Source: Agaricus subrufescens (lineage: Eukaryota; Basidiomycota; Agaricomycetes; Agaricales; Agaricaceae). Taken from it: DNA of 64,000 bases. Below the pieces are notes generated by a model. The model saw nothing but the letters and a program-made list of their open reading frames with translations, was not told where the DNA came from and did not search any database. A program made the position numbers and the translations under genes. Shown here in pieces: positions 55,240-64,000 of this stretch. Numbering within the stretch: position 1 is the stretch's first letter; each line of letters begins with the position of its first letter. Location: positions 558,001 through 622,000 of the forward strand of contig CM057065.1 of assembly GCA_029945375.1 (NCBI GenBank), given 5' to 3'.

Positions 55240-56290
55240 CGAAACATCACCCAAATCCTAGCTTGAAAGGTGCTTCCACCGGATGGTTTTTACCATTTCG
55301 AGTTCCGGGAACAGTGAATTTCGAGGAGTCGCAAAGAGATCTCAGGCATAGAGAAAGTTCAAAATGAACAGAAAAAAAAAAACATTCGCACAGTGTGACA
55401 CATGTCATTCCGGCATTTGGCGGTTACAGCATGCTTTGCACATTCGATGCAAGATTCACCTATATTACTGCAAGAACCCTCAAACCCTGGCCATGGATGT
55501 GGGTGATCAGAACGTAGAATACGACACAGATGCGGTCAGGAAAAACGCTGACGCAGAAGAAAAGTCATCTCAGCCTTTTTGTGTATGCTTTGAAGGCTGT
55601 GTATGACATTTTGTCAGGCAATGACTGGAAAGTAACGATACGCCATAAGCATCTGACGCTATCTCGAGATAACATATGGCAGTGTTCATACACGCATTGC
55701 AGCTTAACTGCTGGCTAATACATTCGAGTCAAACTGGGCAACAGTTGACGCCTGAAAAAAGGATGGGTCAGGTAAAACCTCATCTGCTCAATTACCGGAC
55801 ACCAATATACCCCTGATGTGGCAGCAAGTTGATGCGTCTTGTTAATAGAAAAGAGGATCGACGCTTGGTAGGCCACTAGGATTAGGTGATTCCACAACGT
55901 TCTGCAATTTTGAACCCAGCAGGTGCTTGCACCGGATGGCTTTGGCGATTTTGCATGCTGTGAGCAGTGACTCCGTAGTCCTCCCTTGAAGGTGTACAAA
56001 GAATCTAGGCACAGGAGAGTAAATAAAAGAACATCCAAATGGTCGTACATACAGACCATTCCGGCATTAATTGACCATCAGAGTTACACACTTGCCATAC
56101 TTTGCACCTTAGACGCTCTTCTGCATCACAGGAGACTCTGAAAAACTGACTATCAACATGGATGACGAGAAGTTGGAAGGCAACATAGACACAGTCAGAA
56201 AAATGTCAAAAGAGAAGAAAGATTATCATATCGATTTCATGGACAGATGTTTGGCGACGTTCAGCAAGGTAGTCGATATGCGAAAACACC
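55240..56290. repeat. Diverged direct duplication (about 55255-55620 and 55910-56290)
   Basis: Shared markers in the same order are GGTGCTTCCACCGGATGG / GGTGCTTGCACCGGATGG, CATTCCGGCATT in both, GCTTTGCACATTCGATGC / ACTTTGCACCTTAGACGC, and GCCATGGATG...ACACAGATGCGGTCAGGAAAAA / AACATGGATG...ACACAGTCAGAAAAAT. No gene was recognised in either copy. The unit may be an old non-autonomous element or an upstream flank of NACHT copies. Confidence 0.55.
55740..55930 (-). pseudogene. Short decayed NACHT fragment (fragment I)
   Basis: The minus strand reads YQASILFSINKTHQ, which matches HASVFLSINGRNEGTK just after the Walker A region. The DNA also aligns with the VIESPKL / ASIFFSVNG part of copy A (GATTCCACAACGTTCTGCAA against GACTCGATGACGTTTTGCAT). 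Only about 150-190 bases are recognisable. Confidence 0.55.
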
Positions 56291-56728
56291 AGTATATAGC
56301 ACCAACCATCTAACATTCCCGTTTTCGATTACTGCTGTCCGAGAGCAAGTCTATGCGTCATTCTAACATACACGAAGGAGTTCCAGGCTATAACACCGAT
56401 AGGAGGGTCGCGTGGTGTAGAATCAAACATTCCTCTAGCTATTGTCTTCTCTAGAAATCTCTCAATGGCTGGATGAAAAGTCGCTCACATAGTATATATA
56501 TGAGTAGAGATGTATTGTAAGCTGAGGCAACGACGCGAGGTAAATGGCGCATTCATGTGTCGGGACTTCATTCAAGGTGGACGATCCAAATGAGACGCGA
56601 TAGCGAAACAATCGGACGGATTTTGAGCCGCCTACATCGAATGCCCTCTACAAAACCACACAACATAAACAGCGTCAAAGTCTGACCTTACAAGTATCAA
56701 TGAGATCCATTCAGTAGCGCATTATACA

Positions 56729-59281
56729 TTAAATAGTACTCCCAAGTTTCATACGTTCATCCTGGTCCAGAAGAAGCCACAGCCAATATGTCCATTCCGA
56801 GACACCATCCTCTGGATCAACAAATCCAACTTCGACGTAACAGTCTTTCGATGAAGTGAACATGATGGGAACAGTATGATCTGGAAAGCGAGTAATCAAA
56901 CTTTCCAAATGGCGTGTGAACCTATCAGAGCAGAAAGTGCATCCACGCCATTCAAAAGCGGTCTCCCAGCTCTGTTCCCTTCCTTGGCTATATTGGCCTT
57001 CGCGTTCATGCTGTATAATACACGTTTTAAATGGGGATCAGGAAATGCAAACAACTCACTGACCTTACAAGATGATTCCCATGCATCTGGTAAAACCGTT
57101 GTCATAATGGGACGACGCAAACACATCCTGATATGGGGATCGCTATCAATGTTGGGAGCGCTGATTGCCTTGACAGGTATTTGTTTGATTATGCCGTGCG
57201 TCACATATTCATGGCATCTAGAATTATCCTGGTGTATCATTTCTGTCACAGAGGTATAGAGCAAACATATTATGAGATACCCACAAACACCAAGTTGCCG
57301 ATCTTATTGAAGGGAAAGTTGCGATTGTGGACGATAAACTGAGTGATCAAGAGCTCGATATAAGGTTTGGTCTGGAACACCGGATCTCCACGTTCTATGC
57401 CTTGCACAACTTGCCCAATTGCTAGCTGATACATGCTGTGGCGTGTTCTTGCATCATTCCAGTCAATTCCATCCTTGGCTGGCCACGAAAACGAAATTTG
57501 GTCTCCAGTGCGACTTCGGCGAACCAGTATGCCGTAACGGTAAGACAAATCGGACGTATCGCAGTCATTGCCATTGGGAGCCTCCTTCAGTACTCTCAAC
57601 GCACATTCAATCATGATTTGTCGAGCTTCAAGCTTGGTATTGCTAGAGAACCTGGACCTGTGTATATAGTCGAAGAAAGATTTGTGGAAAGGTTTGGGAG
57701 TACGCCTATGTGCTTCATGACGCTCGGGAAAATCCAAACCAGCGCGGAGGCGATTGAGAGCAGTATAAGCTTCATTCGCGGTCATCCCTAACCAGTTGCA
57801 CAGGACGATCAAGTTGTTTCCATTGCCCGATGCAAAATCCCACTCTGACGCTGATGCCAATAAGATTTTTCTAGCATTTATCATGATCCTGGGCGGAACA
57901 TTGGATAAGATTCGAGCATATAATGCATCAAGTAAGGCCATCGGATGGTCTTCTCGTGGCAGCTCGGACAATGGAAGCTCATCAATGACATTCAAGACGT
58001 CAATGAGCTGTGAGGCAGGGTCGCAAACATTGGAGTCGCCGATATATCTGACGACAGCCTGGGCATAAGCAAATAGCCCGCCGGCAGCATTCGCCAGTTT
58101 CCACAACTGCTGTTCATCAGGCCAACATGAATCGAGTGAATTTGATGCTCTCCCGATCTCAGCCAGCTCGTGGCGAAGAAATCGTTCCACATCAGCGCGA
58201 GCCTCGTTAGAGTCAACAGCAATCTCCTCCTTCTCATATGCTGGCGTGACCTCGGATTTGGCAAAGAAGGATAGGATGTGTGGTTCAGGGCGGCTGGCAA
58301 TGAGCCATACAATTGGTGACGAGGGATGCAAGATGCAGAAACTAGAGATAAGACGGAGGAGCTCGACTTGGGTACGTGTTTCCTTGCATTCGTCAAGGCC
58401 ATCAATAATGATGAGCACGCGACCAGCAGAGTTTACGTCAGGGTTGTGAATAAATGGCTGAATGATGAATTTCTCGAATTGGACAGTCATTGATGATTGA
58501 AGAAGGGATGGATCACGAGTGATCTCATCCTCGATAATCCAACGATATGACTGTGATTTAGCGGCAAATTGGTAGGAAAGTGTGATGATTTTTTTTGCCC
58601 CATCGTTCCGTCCATTGATAGAAAGGAACACCGACGCGTAATAATTCACTGAGAGCTTGGGAGACTCGATGACGCTCTGCATAATGGCAGACTTTCCTAC
58701 ACCTGCAGCCCCGACGACCCAGCACATCTTTTGGACTCCCTCGCAGTGGGCAATGAAATACAGGCATCGTTCGAGAATTTCCAAACGAGTTCCGGGGTGA
58801 CATCTTGGAGGTGGATCACGAGCAGAGGAGTCAGATGCTGCTCCAAGTATCGTCTCTTTCAGAAGTTTCTCCATGACTACCCGAGTTAGGATTAATAGCG
58901 TTCACAAAATGAGGTACGTAACGTACAGCGGTTTGGATTGTTAAAATTGTTGAAGTAATTCGCAAATGCAACTAAAAGAGATATCATTCAAATCAACATA
59001 CGACCGCATGAAGATTATAGTTCTTACTGCTCCCTTGATTGCCCTCAATAAAGCTTGGGCCTGCCATAGCAAAATTGTGTGCGTTGTTGAGTATTTCTGG
59101 ACTCCGGTGGTGCAATGGCAGAAGTTCCTTGCTAGGAAGTGCCTTTGAACGTCTCAACATAATCATTCATAGGTTCAAGGTTGATAAGGGGCCCACCGTT
59201 TGTTGTTCAAGCGAAGATTGTTGTGAAGGGTTCGTGGATGAACATAATAGACGCTGGGATCGCGTTGAGTCTGAAGGATTA
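56729..59281 (-). pseudogene. NACHT/STAND gene, cluster copy F (first exon cut off at a copia LTR)
   Basis: The main exon (about 57285-58857) is fully open: PPPRCHPGTR, Walker A GAAGVGKS, Walker B LIIIDGLDEC, WLIASRPEPH, NLIVLCNWLGM, FHKSFFDYI. 3' exons are DNSRCHEYVTHGIIKQIP (about 57065-57228) and the last exon to TAA at 56729-56731, with CTFC...AVPIMFTSS-like DCYVEVGFVDPEDGVSEWTYWLW. Upstream, the micro-exon NYFNNFNNPNR (about 58928-58965) and the motif exon SPEILNNAHNFAMAGPSFIEGNQGS (59035-59130) are present, but the conserved MPxF start is gone. Homology to copy E ends near 59281, where LTR-associated sequence begins. The body could still be expressed from an internal ATG such as MEKLLKETI at about 58874, or from the LTR, but the native N-terminus is lost. 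Confidence 0.75.
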
Positions 59282-59643
59282 GTGAGATGTAAAGAAGAAC
59301 AGTAAACTCAGTGTCAACGAAGTGAAGGTTGACCACTATATATATTCACCTAAAGAAGAACAGTAAACTAGTTACAGGTCAGGACAAGTTAAGATATCGT
59401 AAAGAAGTTAGAGCTCACCTCAGTGTCAACGAAGTGAAGGTTGACCACTGAGGTGCAAAAATCCGGTGGCTGGAAATATAAGTACTCGGCAGAGCACGGC
59501 ATATAGAAACTGTACAGAAGTGAAGGTAGAACTGTATAGTAGCGTTAGGAGTAAAATTGAGAGACACGAATGAAGAAACGAAATTCGGACGAAAATAGGA
59601 TAAGAATTAAAAATAGAATAAAAGTGCAGCGAAGCACCTTTCA
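59282..59643 (-). mobile_element. 3' LTR region of the Ty1/copia element
   Basis: On the minus strand the element's coding frame is followed by a purine tract (GAAGCAGGGGGAG, 59647-59659) and then TGAAAGGTGC, the likely LTR start at 59643. The far end is not certain: TGTCAACGAAG occurs at both about 59310 and 59423, and a TAAAGAAGAACAGTAAACT unit is also doubled (59289 and 59352). The 5' LTR lies beyond the window, so length and target duplication cannot be checked. Confidence 0.65.
59416..59455. repeat. Strong hairpin in the copia LTR region
   Basis: CACCTCAGTG at the left and CACTGAGGTG at the right are perfect inverses, and TCAAC/GTTGA extend the stem around the loop GAAGTGAAG. The inner part alone recurs at 59307-59336. 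Confidence 0.7.
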
Positions 59644-59664
59644 ATACTCCCCCTGCTTCGGTAT

Positions 59665-62600
59665 TCACCCTTTTATACCTATACCCTCGCAACATCTCAA
59701 CACAGCTTCCCTTGCCAAAGGCTTTGTCAATATATCCGCCAAGTTCTCGGACGATGGCACGTAGATGAAAGTCACTAATCCCAACTTCGCCTTTTCCTTG
59801 ATAAAATGGTGCTTTATGTCGATATGCTTTGTTCTTCGATGGTGTTTATCGTTCTGAGTATTGGAAATTGCCCCCATATTATCTCCAAAAATGTTCACTG
59901 ATGTTTCTTGTGGAAGTCCAACTTCATCGAGAAATTTGTTAAGCCAAATGGCCTGCTGAGTCGCACGAGTAAAAGCCATATACTCTGCTTCAACAGTCGA
60001 CAATGCCACAGTTTCTTGTCGTTTGCTTGCCCAAGACACCGGTCCCCCACTCATAAAGAAAATATGTCCCTCGGTTGAGCGCCGTCCATCGATATCTCCC
60101 GCGTAATCAGCATCAACATATCCGAAAGGCCGAAGATTGGATTGGTGATAGTAAGTGATTCCATAATCGAGGGTTCCCTTGATGTATGCAAGTGTGTGCT
60201 TCAACGCCTCCCAGTGGGCGCGTCCTGGGTTGTGTGCGAAACGAGAGAGAAGGTTGACGGAATATGATAAGTCGGGACGGGTTGCGACTTGGAGCCACAT
60301 TAGCGAACCGAGTGCCTCACGGTAAGGGACTCCCTTCATCTCTTGGATTTCTTCATCCGATTGCGGTGAGTCCTTTGATGACAGTGTGATTCCAGCAGGT
60401 AGTGGGGTACTGCGAGGCTTCGCTTCACCCATACCAAAGCGGTCTAGGATCCGTTCAGAATAGGCGCGTTGGGACAGTTTGACGCTTCCGTCGTCCTTCC
60501 GTTCAATTTTCATCCCCAGTATGTATCTTGCCGTTCCCAAGTCCTTTATCTCATAGCAACTCTTCAACTCTTCTTTAGCCTTCACTTCCCCACCTTCCGT
60601 TGTTGACGCTCCCAAGATATCGTCCGTCCACGTGGATGTTAGAGTAAATTCGTTGCCGACTAGTTTTGATCTGACCTGTGAGTCCGCCTTCGATGTGTAG
60701 TATCCATGTTTGTTGTACGCGCGTTCAAGAGTGATTGCCCAGTCGTGGGCGCCCTGCATAGTGCCGTAGAGAGTTTTGAGGAGTAGCCAAACCTGGTCGT
60801 CTCCCCCTTCCTCAAAACCGGGTGGCTGTTCCATGTAGATCTCGAACTCGTTCTCGCTGTTAAGAAACGCCGACACGAAATCAACTTGCCACAGGCGAAG
60901 ACCCCGAGTTGCCGCAATAGCGCATACCATCCTAACGGATTCCAACCGGGCCACCGAAGCGTACGTCTCATCATAATCCTCCCCCAGGATCTGGGTGAAC
61001 CCTTTCGCCACCAAACGAGCCTTCCTGTCAACAATATTCCCAGCGTCATCATATTTGTTCGCGTAGACCCACTTCGACTTGACGACGTTTTTCCCCAGCG
61101 GCCGTTGTACCAGGCGGAACACGTTTTTCTCCTTCATCACCCCCAACTCCTTCAACATCGGTTGCATCCACAAGTCAGGGTGTCTCATAGCCTGCTTAAA
61201 CGTCGTCGGTATAGAAAAGTCATCCGCCTCAGCAATAGAGGCCATGCTCGCCGTCGGACGGTTCAGATATTCCAAACTCTCCCTCATTCTAGCTGACAGC
61301 CTCGTATCCCTCTTCGGCTTTCTCAAGGCAATCGGCTCGTCTCCCCCAGGTATAATGGCATTCGAAACCTCATCTTCGCTATCGGGAGGAGGTGGCGCAG
61401 GACCAGAGGACGCGGCATCGAGAGGGTTAGTAGCGCTTGAGGTAGCGTCGGGTGTTGGTGGTGTCAATGGGGAATTGGTAGCAGGTGGGTGTAGTTGGGC
61501 GATTGGTTTCGGGCGGGGCGCAATAGCATTGGGCCGGGGCGTCAAGTCGTCAGACTGGAAGCGAACGATGGGGTCTGTAGTGAAATGGGGCAGGGACTCC
61601 TCGAATATGACGTCCCTAGATTTAAATACAGAGCCATTTGAGCGATCCAACAGCTTGTATCCAGACCGATCGTAGTATCCTATCAGCGTGAGTTTAGACG
61701 ACCGCGGTGCGAGCTTCGAGGGGCTGACTTCATGGGGAATGTGGGCATAGGCAGTAGAACCGAATGGGCGGAGATGTGATACGTCTTGGCGATGACGAAA
61801 CCATGCCTCGGCAGGCACGATGGTTGGTTTTCGGCTGTTAGGTATGAAGTTCCTAGTGTATACCGCCGTCTGGACAGCGTCTGCCCAGAACTTCTGCGGC
61901 AGTCCTGAGTCTGCGAGCATCGTTCTCGCGCTATCGAGTAGGGTACGCATAGACCGCTCTGCCTTCCCATTCTGTTGGTGAGCGTAGGGAGTTGTGAAGT
62001 CAAGAACAATGCCGTGGCATTTTACGTATTCGTCCCACGCCGAGTTCAACCACTCTTTCCCCATGTCCAAACGAACACGCTTCAGCCGCTTTCCCGTTTG
62101 ACGTTCCGCCAGGCTATGGAAATCCATGAACACCTTGATTGTCGCATCTGCAGACTTAGAGCTCAAGAAATATACGGCGCGGTAGGAAGTGGCGCCATCG
62201 ACGATGAGCATGAAGTATTTCGCACCACCCGCCGATTGAGTCGACGCCGGTCCCCAAATATCTATGTATACGCGCTCCAGGACCTCAGCTTCGCCGGCAG
62301 TAGAGTCAGAGTAAGGGTGACTTGTGTGAGTGCCGTATATACAGTCTTCGCAAAGTGCTCTCATGTCCATAGGTCCGCTGACGTCCAAACCATCGACTAG
62401 GCCGCCTTTAATCATCCCCTTCAACGCCTCAACACCAGTGTGACCCAGCCTACGATGCCATACGTCGAATGCCACTGCTTTACGCTTCGACTGGAAGGTG
62501 TTAACCTCAGTACGTCCATGCAAAGATTTCGGCACGACATATAATCCATTCCTCTTAACCGCTGTTAGGACAGTAACTCCGCTTGACTGTTTGACTTTAG

Positions 62601-64000
62601 CCATGTCCCCCTCAAAATTTACGCTCAAGCCTTTACTGACCAGCTTCGATACGGATACTAAATTGGAACGGAGATGAGGTGTGTGAAGAGCATCGGTCAT
62701 CAAGATCTTCGAGGGTATTCCATCAACCAATGTTGAAAATGCGGCAGTCCCAGACCCCTCTATGGAGAACGTCGAATCCTTTCCTGCCGAGTTTCCGATG
62801 CGAGGTGGAGAGATCGCGTTGTATTCAGAGAAGCTCTCCCTCGCAATGAAACAATGGTCACTGGCACCCGAATCAAGTAACGTAGACGCCGTGTTGTCAT
62901 CAGTATCGACATTGAAACAATGAGGTATAGACGGGGTAAGATGTTTAGGAATGTCCTCCAATACGTCGCCCATATTCACAGTCCCAAATACCAGGTCGGG
63001 TTTAGACGGCCTGGCGACGCATAGGGCAGAATTAGATTGTGGCAACGTGTGGAGGATTGAAGGTACCTCAGTGATGTCGGTGTTTGTCGAAACTTCTGTG
63101 AGTAGGGCAAAAACTTGTTCAGTGTTTTCGCTGACGGCGTTAGCGGATGTCTGTTGAGCATTGGTATTCGTGTTGCTCTGGTTGTTATTTTGGGATCTCC
63201 TGTTGGCGTTCCGCCTCCCAAATCCAGGAGGGAACTGCCCGGCCTTTCCCCCTCCAGGCCAGTAACAATTCTCAATGGTGTGTCCGCGCCTATTACAATT
63301 GGGATTGCTGCACACGCGAGTTTGATTGCTGTTCCCAGTATTATGGTTGCTCTCGACCCGAAGTGCCGCCGTTGCAGTTTGCGGATTGACGACACGATCT
63401 CGGCTGACTCTGGCCCAGTGGGTCATCAGCTGATTTATGGCATCACGAGACGTGCGGGTAGTGTACAAGGTGGCGACAATGGAATCCCATGAGCGGGGAA
63501 GAGAGTTGATGATGATCATGCGGAATGAGGAATCGTCTATTTTGGCCCCAAGAGCGGTAGCATTCGACCACTTGGTCCTAAGTTTGGATATAAATTCAAC
63601 GAAGTCTTGTCCGTCTAAGTAAGTCATGTTCCGAAGGTCCTGTTCTGCGTTGGCTAAAGCGACTTCTGACGCGATTTGGTATCCATCCATGTAGGACTTC
63701 CAAGCGTCGGCTGCAGTACCTAGGATGTTGATACCGAGACCAAGGGGGTCGCTGGTGTTATAAATCAACAATCCCATCGCCCAAGCGTTACGAACTTTCC
63801 ATTCGGCCGGAGTAGGTGATACAGACTCCCAAGGCGTCTCAGGGGTCTGAGTGGTAATTGTAGTTGTGGTCGCCGGGGCAGTGGGGGCCGCGGGGGCAGT
63901 AGGGGCCGCGGGGATAGGGGCGACAGGGGCAGTAGCGGCGACAGGGGTAGTCTGTTGTGGAGAAGGGTTGGGTATAGAGCCATCCAAGTATCCCGATACG
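59665..64000 (-). CDS. Ty1/copia gag-pol polyprotein (5' end outside window)
   Basis: One open frame of at least 1440 codons runs off the right edge; the frame is open before the first listed residue (GYLDGSIPNP). In order: a Gag (UBN2-type) domain with WKSYMDGYQIASEV, a zinc knuckle CSNPNCNRRGHTIENC (here CX4CX4HX4C), the protease triad DSGAS, the integrase with an HRRLGHTGVEAL...C..C zinc domain and the D-D-E core (DIWGPAS, RLDMGKEW, NGKAERS), reverse transcriptase (WVYANKYD, WQVDFVSAFLNSENEFEIYMEQPPGF, and TDD in place of the usual YVDD), and RNase H (YVDADYAGD, SWASKRQETVALSTVEAEYMA, TKHIDIKHHFIKE). Integrase before reverse transcriptase marks Ty1/copia (Pseudoviridae-type order). The frame has no stops, so the element is young, although the altered RT box may matter. 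It lies just upstream of copy F, whose first exon it replaces. Confidence 0.92.
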   Translation of the reverse strand, partial: VSGYLDGSIPNPSPQQTTPVAATAPVAPIPAAPTAPAAPTAPATTTTITTQTPETPWESVSPTPAEWKVRNAWAMGLLIYNTSDPLGLGINILGTAADAWKSYMDGYQIASEVALANAEQDLRNMTYLDGQDFVEFISKLRTKWSNATALGAKIDDSSFRMIIINSLPRSWDSIVATLYTTRTSRDAINQLMTHWARVSRDRVVNPQTATAALRVESNHNTGNSNQTRVCSNPNCNRRGHTIENCYWPGGGKAGQFPPGFGRRNANRRSQNNNQSNTNTNAQQTSANAVSENTEQVFALLTEVSTNTDITEVPSILHTLPQSNSALCVARPSKPDLVFGTVNMGDVLEDIPKHLTPSIPHCFNVDTDDNTASTLLDSGASDHCFIARESFSEYNAISPPRIGNSAGKDSTFSIEGSGTAAFSTLVDGIPSKILMTDALHTPHLRSNLVSVSKLVSKGLSVNFEGDMAKVKQSSGVTVLTAVKRNGLYVVPKSLHGRTEVNTFQSKRKAVAFDVWHRRLGHTGVEALKGMIKGGLVDGLDVSGPMDMRALCEDCIYGTHTSHPYSDSTAGEAEVLERVYIDIWGPASTQSAGGAKYFMLIVDGATSYRAVYFLSSKSADATIKVFMDFHSLAERQTGKRLKRVRLDMGKEWLNSAWDEYVKCHGIVLDFTTPYAHQQNGKAERSMRTLLDSARTMLADSGLPQKFWADAVQTAVYTRNFIPNSRKPTIVPAEAWFRHRQDVSHLRPFGSTAYAHIPHEVSPSKLAPRSSKLTLIGYYDRSGYKLLDRSNGSVFKSRDVIFEESLPHFTTDPIVRFQSDDLTPRPNAIAPRPKPIAQLHPPATNSPLTPPTPDATSSATNPLDAASSGPAPPPPDSEDEVSNAIIPGGDEPIALRKPKRDTRLSARMRESLEYLNRPTASMASIAEADDFSIPTTFKQAMRHPDLWMQPMLKELGVMKEKNVFRLVQRPLGKNVVKSKWVYANKYDDAGNIVDRKARLVAKGFTQILGEDYDETYASVARLESVRMVCAIAATRGLRLWQVDFVSAFLNSENEFEIYMEQPPGFEEGGDDQVWLLLKTLYGTMQGAHDWAITLERAYNKHGYYTSKADSQVRSKLVGNEFTLTSTWTDDILGASTTEGGEVKAKEELKSCYEIKDLGTARYILGMKIERKDDGSVKLSQRAYSERILDRFGMGEAKPRSTPLPAGITLSSKDSPQSDEEIQEMKGVPYREALGSLMWLQVATRPDLSYSVNLLSRFAHNPGRAHWEALKHTLAYIKGTLDYGITYYHQSNLRPFGYVDADYAGDIDGRRSTEGHIFFMSGGPVSWASKRQETVALSTVEAEYMAFTRATQQAIWLNKFLDEVGLPQETSVNIFGDNMGAISNTQNDKHHRRTKHIDIKHHFIKEKAKLGLVTFIYVPSSENLADILTKPLAREAVLRCCEGIGIKG

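Noticed and set aside
1..64000. tRNA, rRNA, CRISPR arrays or bacterial operon signals
   Set aside because: None was seen. The splice structure and gene content are eukaryotic. Sequences like GGTTCGA at 29055 do not sit in a cloverleaf.

Overview
The window comes from a filamentous fungus, almost certainly a basidiomycete of the class Agaricomycetes. The evidence is dense genes with many short (about 50-70 nt) GT-AG introns and micro-exons, NACHT (STAND) ATPases carrying the Agaricomycete signature PPPRCHPGTR, a seven-helix membrane family typical of mushroom-forming fungi, and a Ty1/copia element of fungal type. I rebuilt most genes by joining exons by eye. Where exon coordinates are given, the reading frame stays open across every junction. 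The genus cannot be told from the sequence.

Left half (1-30 kb) is mostly housekeeping, with large empty stretches. In order: the 3' part of a NACHT gene (1-1266); a CFA20/Bug22-type protein (1555-2557); two paralogous seven-helix membrane proteins on the minus strand (4560-6231 and 10355-11924) separated by 4 kb of non-coding sequence; a higher-order tandem repeat (14.5-15.9 kb); a PIG-X/PBN1 subunit of GPI mannosyltransferase I; a small AIG1-like GTPase; a three-RRM RNA-binding protein; a GPI-anchored GH16 Crh-type wall transglycosidase; the RNase P/MRP subunit RPP1; a short-chain dehydrogenase; a RAD51-paralogue-like recombination protein; and a 58-residue metallothionein in three tiny exons. 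The last five genes (22.9-29.5 kb) are packed closely. The dehydrogenase and the RAD51-like gene share a 352-bp divergent promoter with a perfect 13-bp inverted repeat.

Right half (31-64 kb) is an accessory, fast-changing region. It holds at least six recognisable copies (A-F) of one NACHT gene family plus three decayed fragments (G, H, I). Each full gene has a conserved basic N-terminal start, a disordered Pro/Ser-rich stretch, a short motif of the type F-x-N-A-H-N-F, an Asn-rich micro-exon, one large NACHT exon and two small 3' exons ending in a conserved CxxC module. Copies A and E look intact. F has an intact body but has lost its first exon next to a copia LTR. B has a frameshift at an 11-G run, C has three in-frame stops, and D lacks its 5' half. 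B and D share a recent duplication of about 1.5 kb, with the identity change lying at the G run. Between C and D sits a 1140-residue protein combining a ubiquitin-protease-like Cys domain with a PHD finger, flanked by GC-rich short repeats; D is broken at its edge. A 232-bp solo LTR with 5-bp target duplication lies behind D, and the matching empty site is present behind B. The window ends inside a Ty1/copia element with one long open gag-pol frame.

In fungi STAND proteins of this kind are linked to self/non-self recognition and defence. The mix of intact, chimeric and broken copies with mobile elements is what a birth-and-death recognition cluster would look like. The least understood parts are the N-terminal motif with its Asn-rich micro-exon, the C-terminal CxxC module, and the USP-PHD protein.
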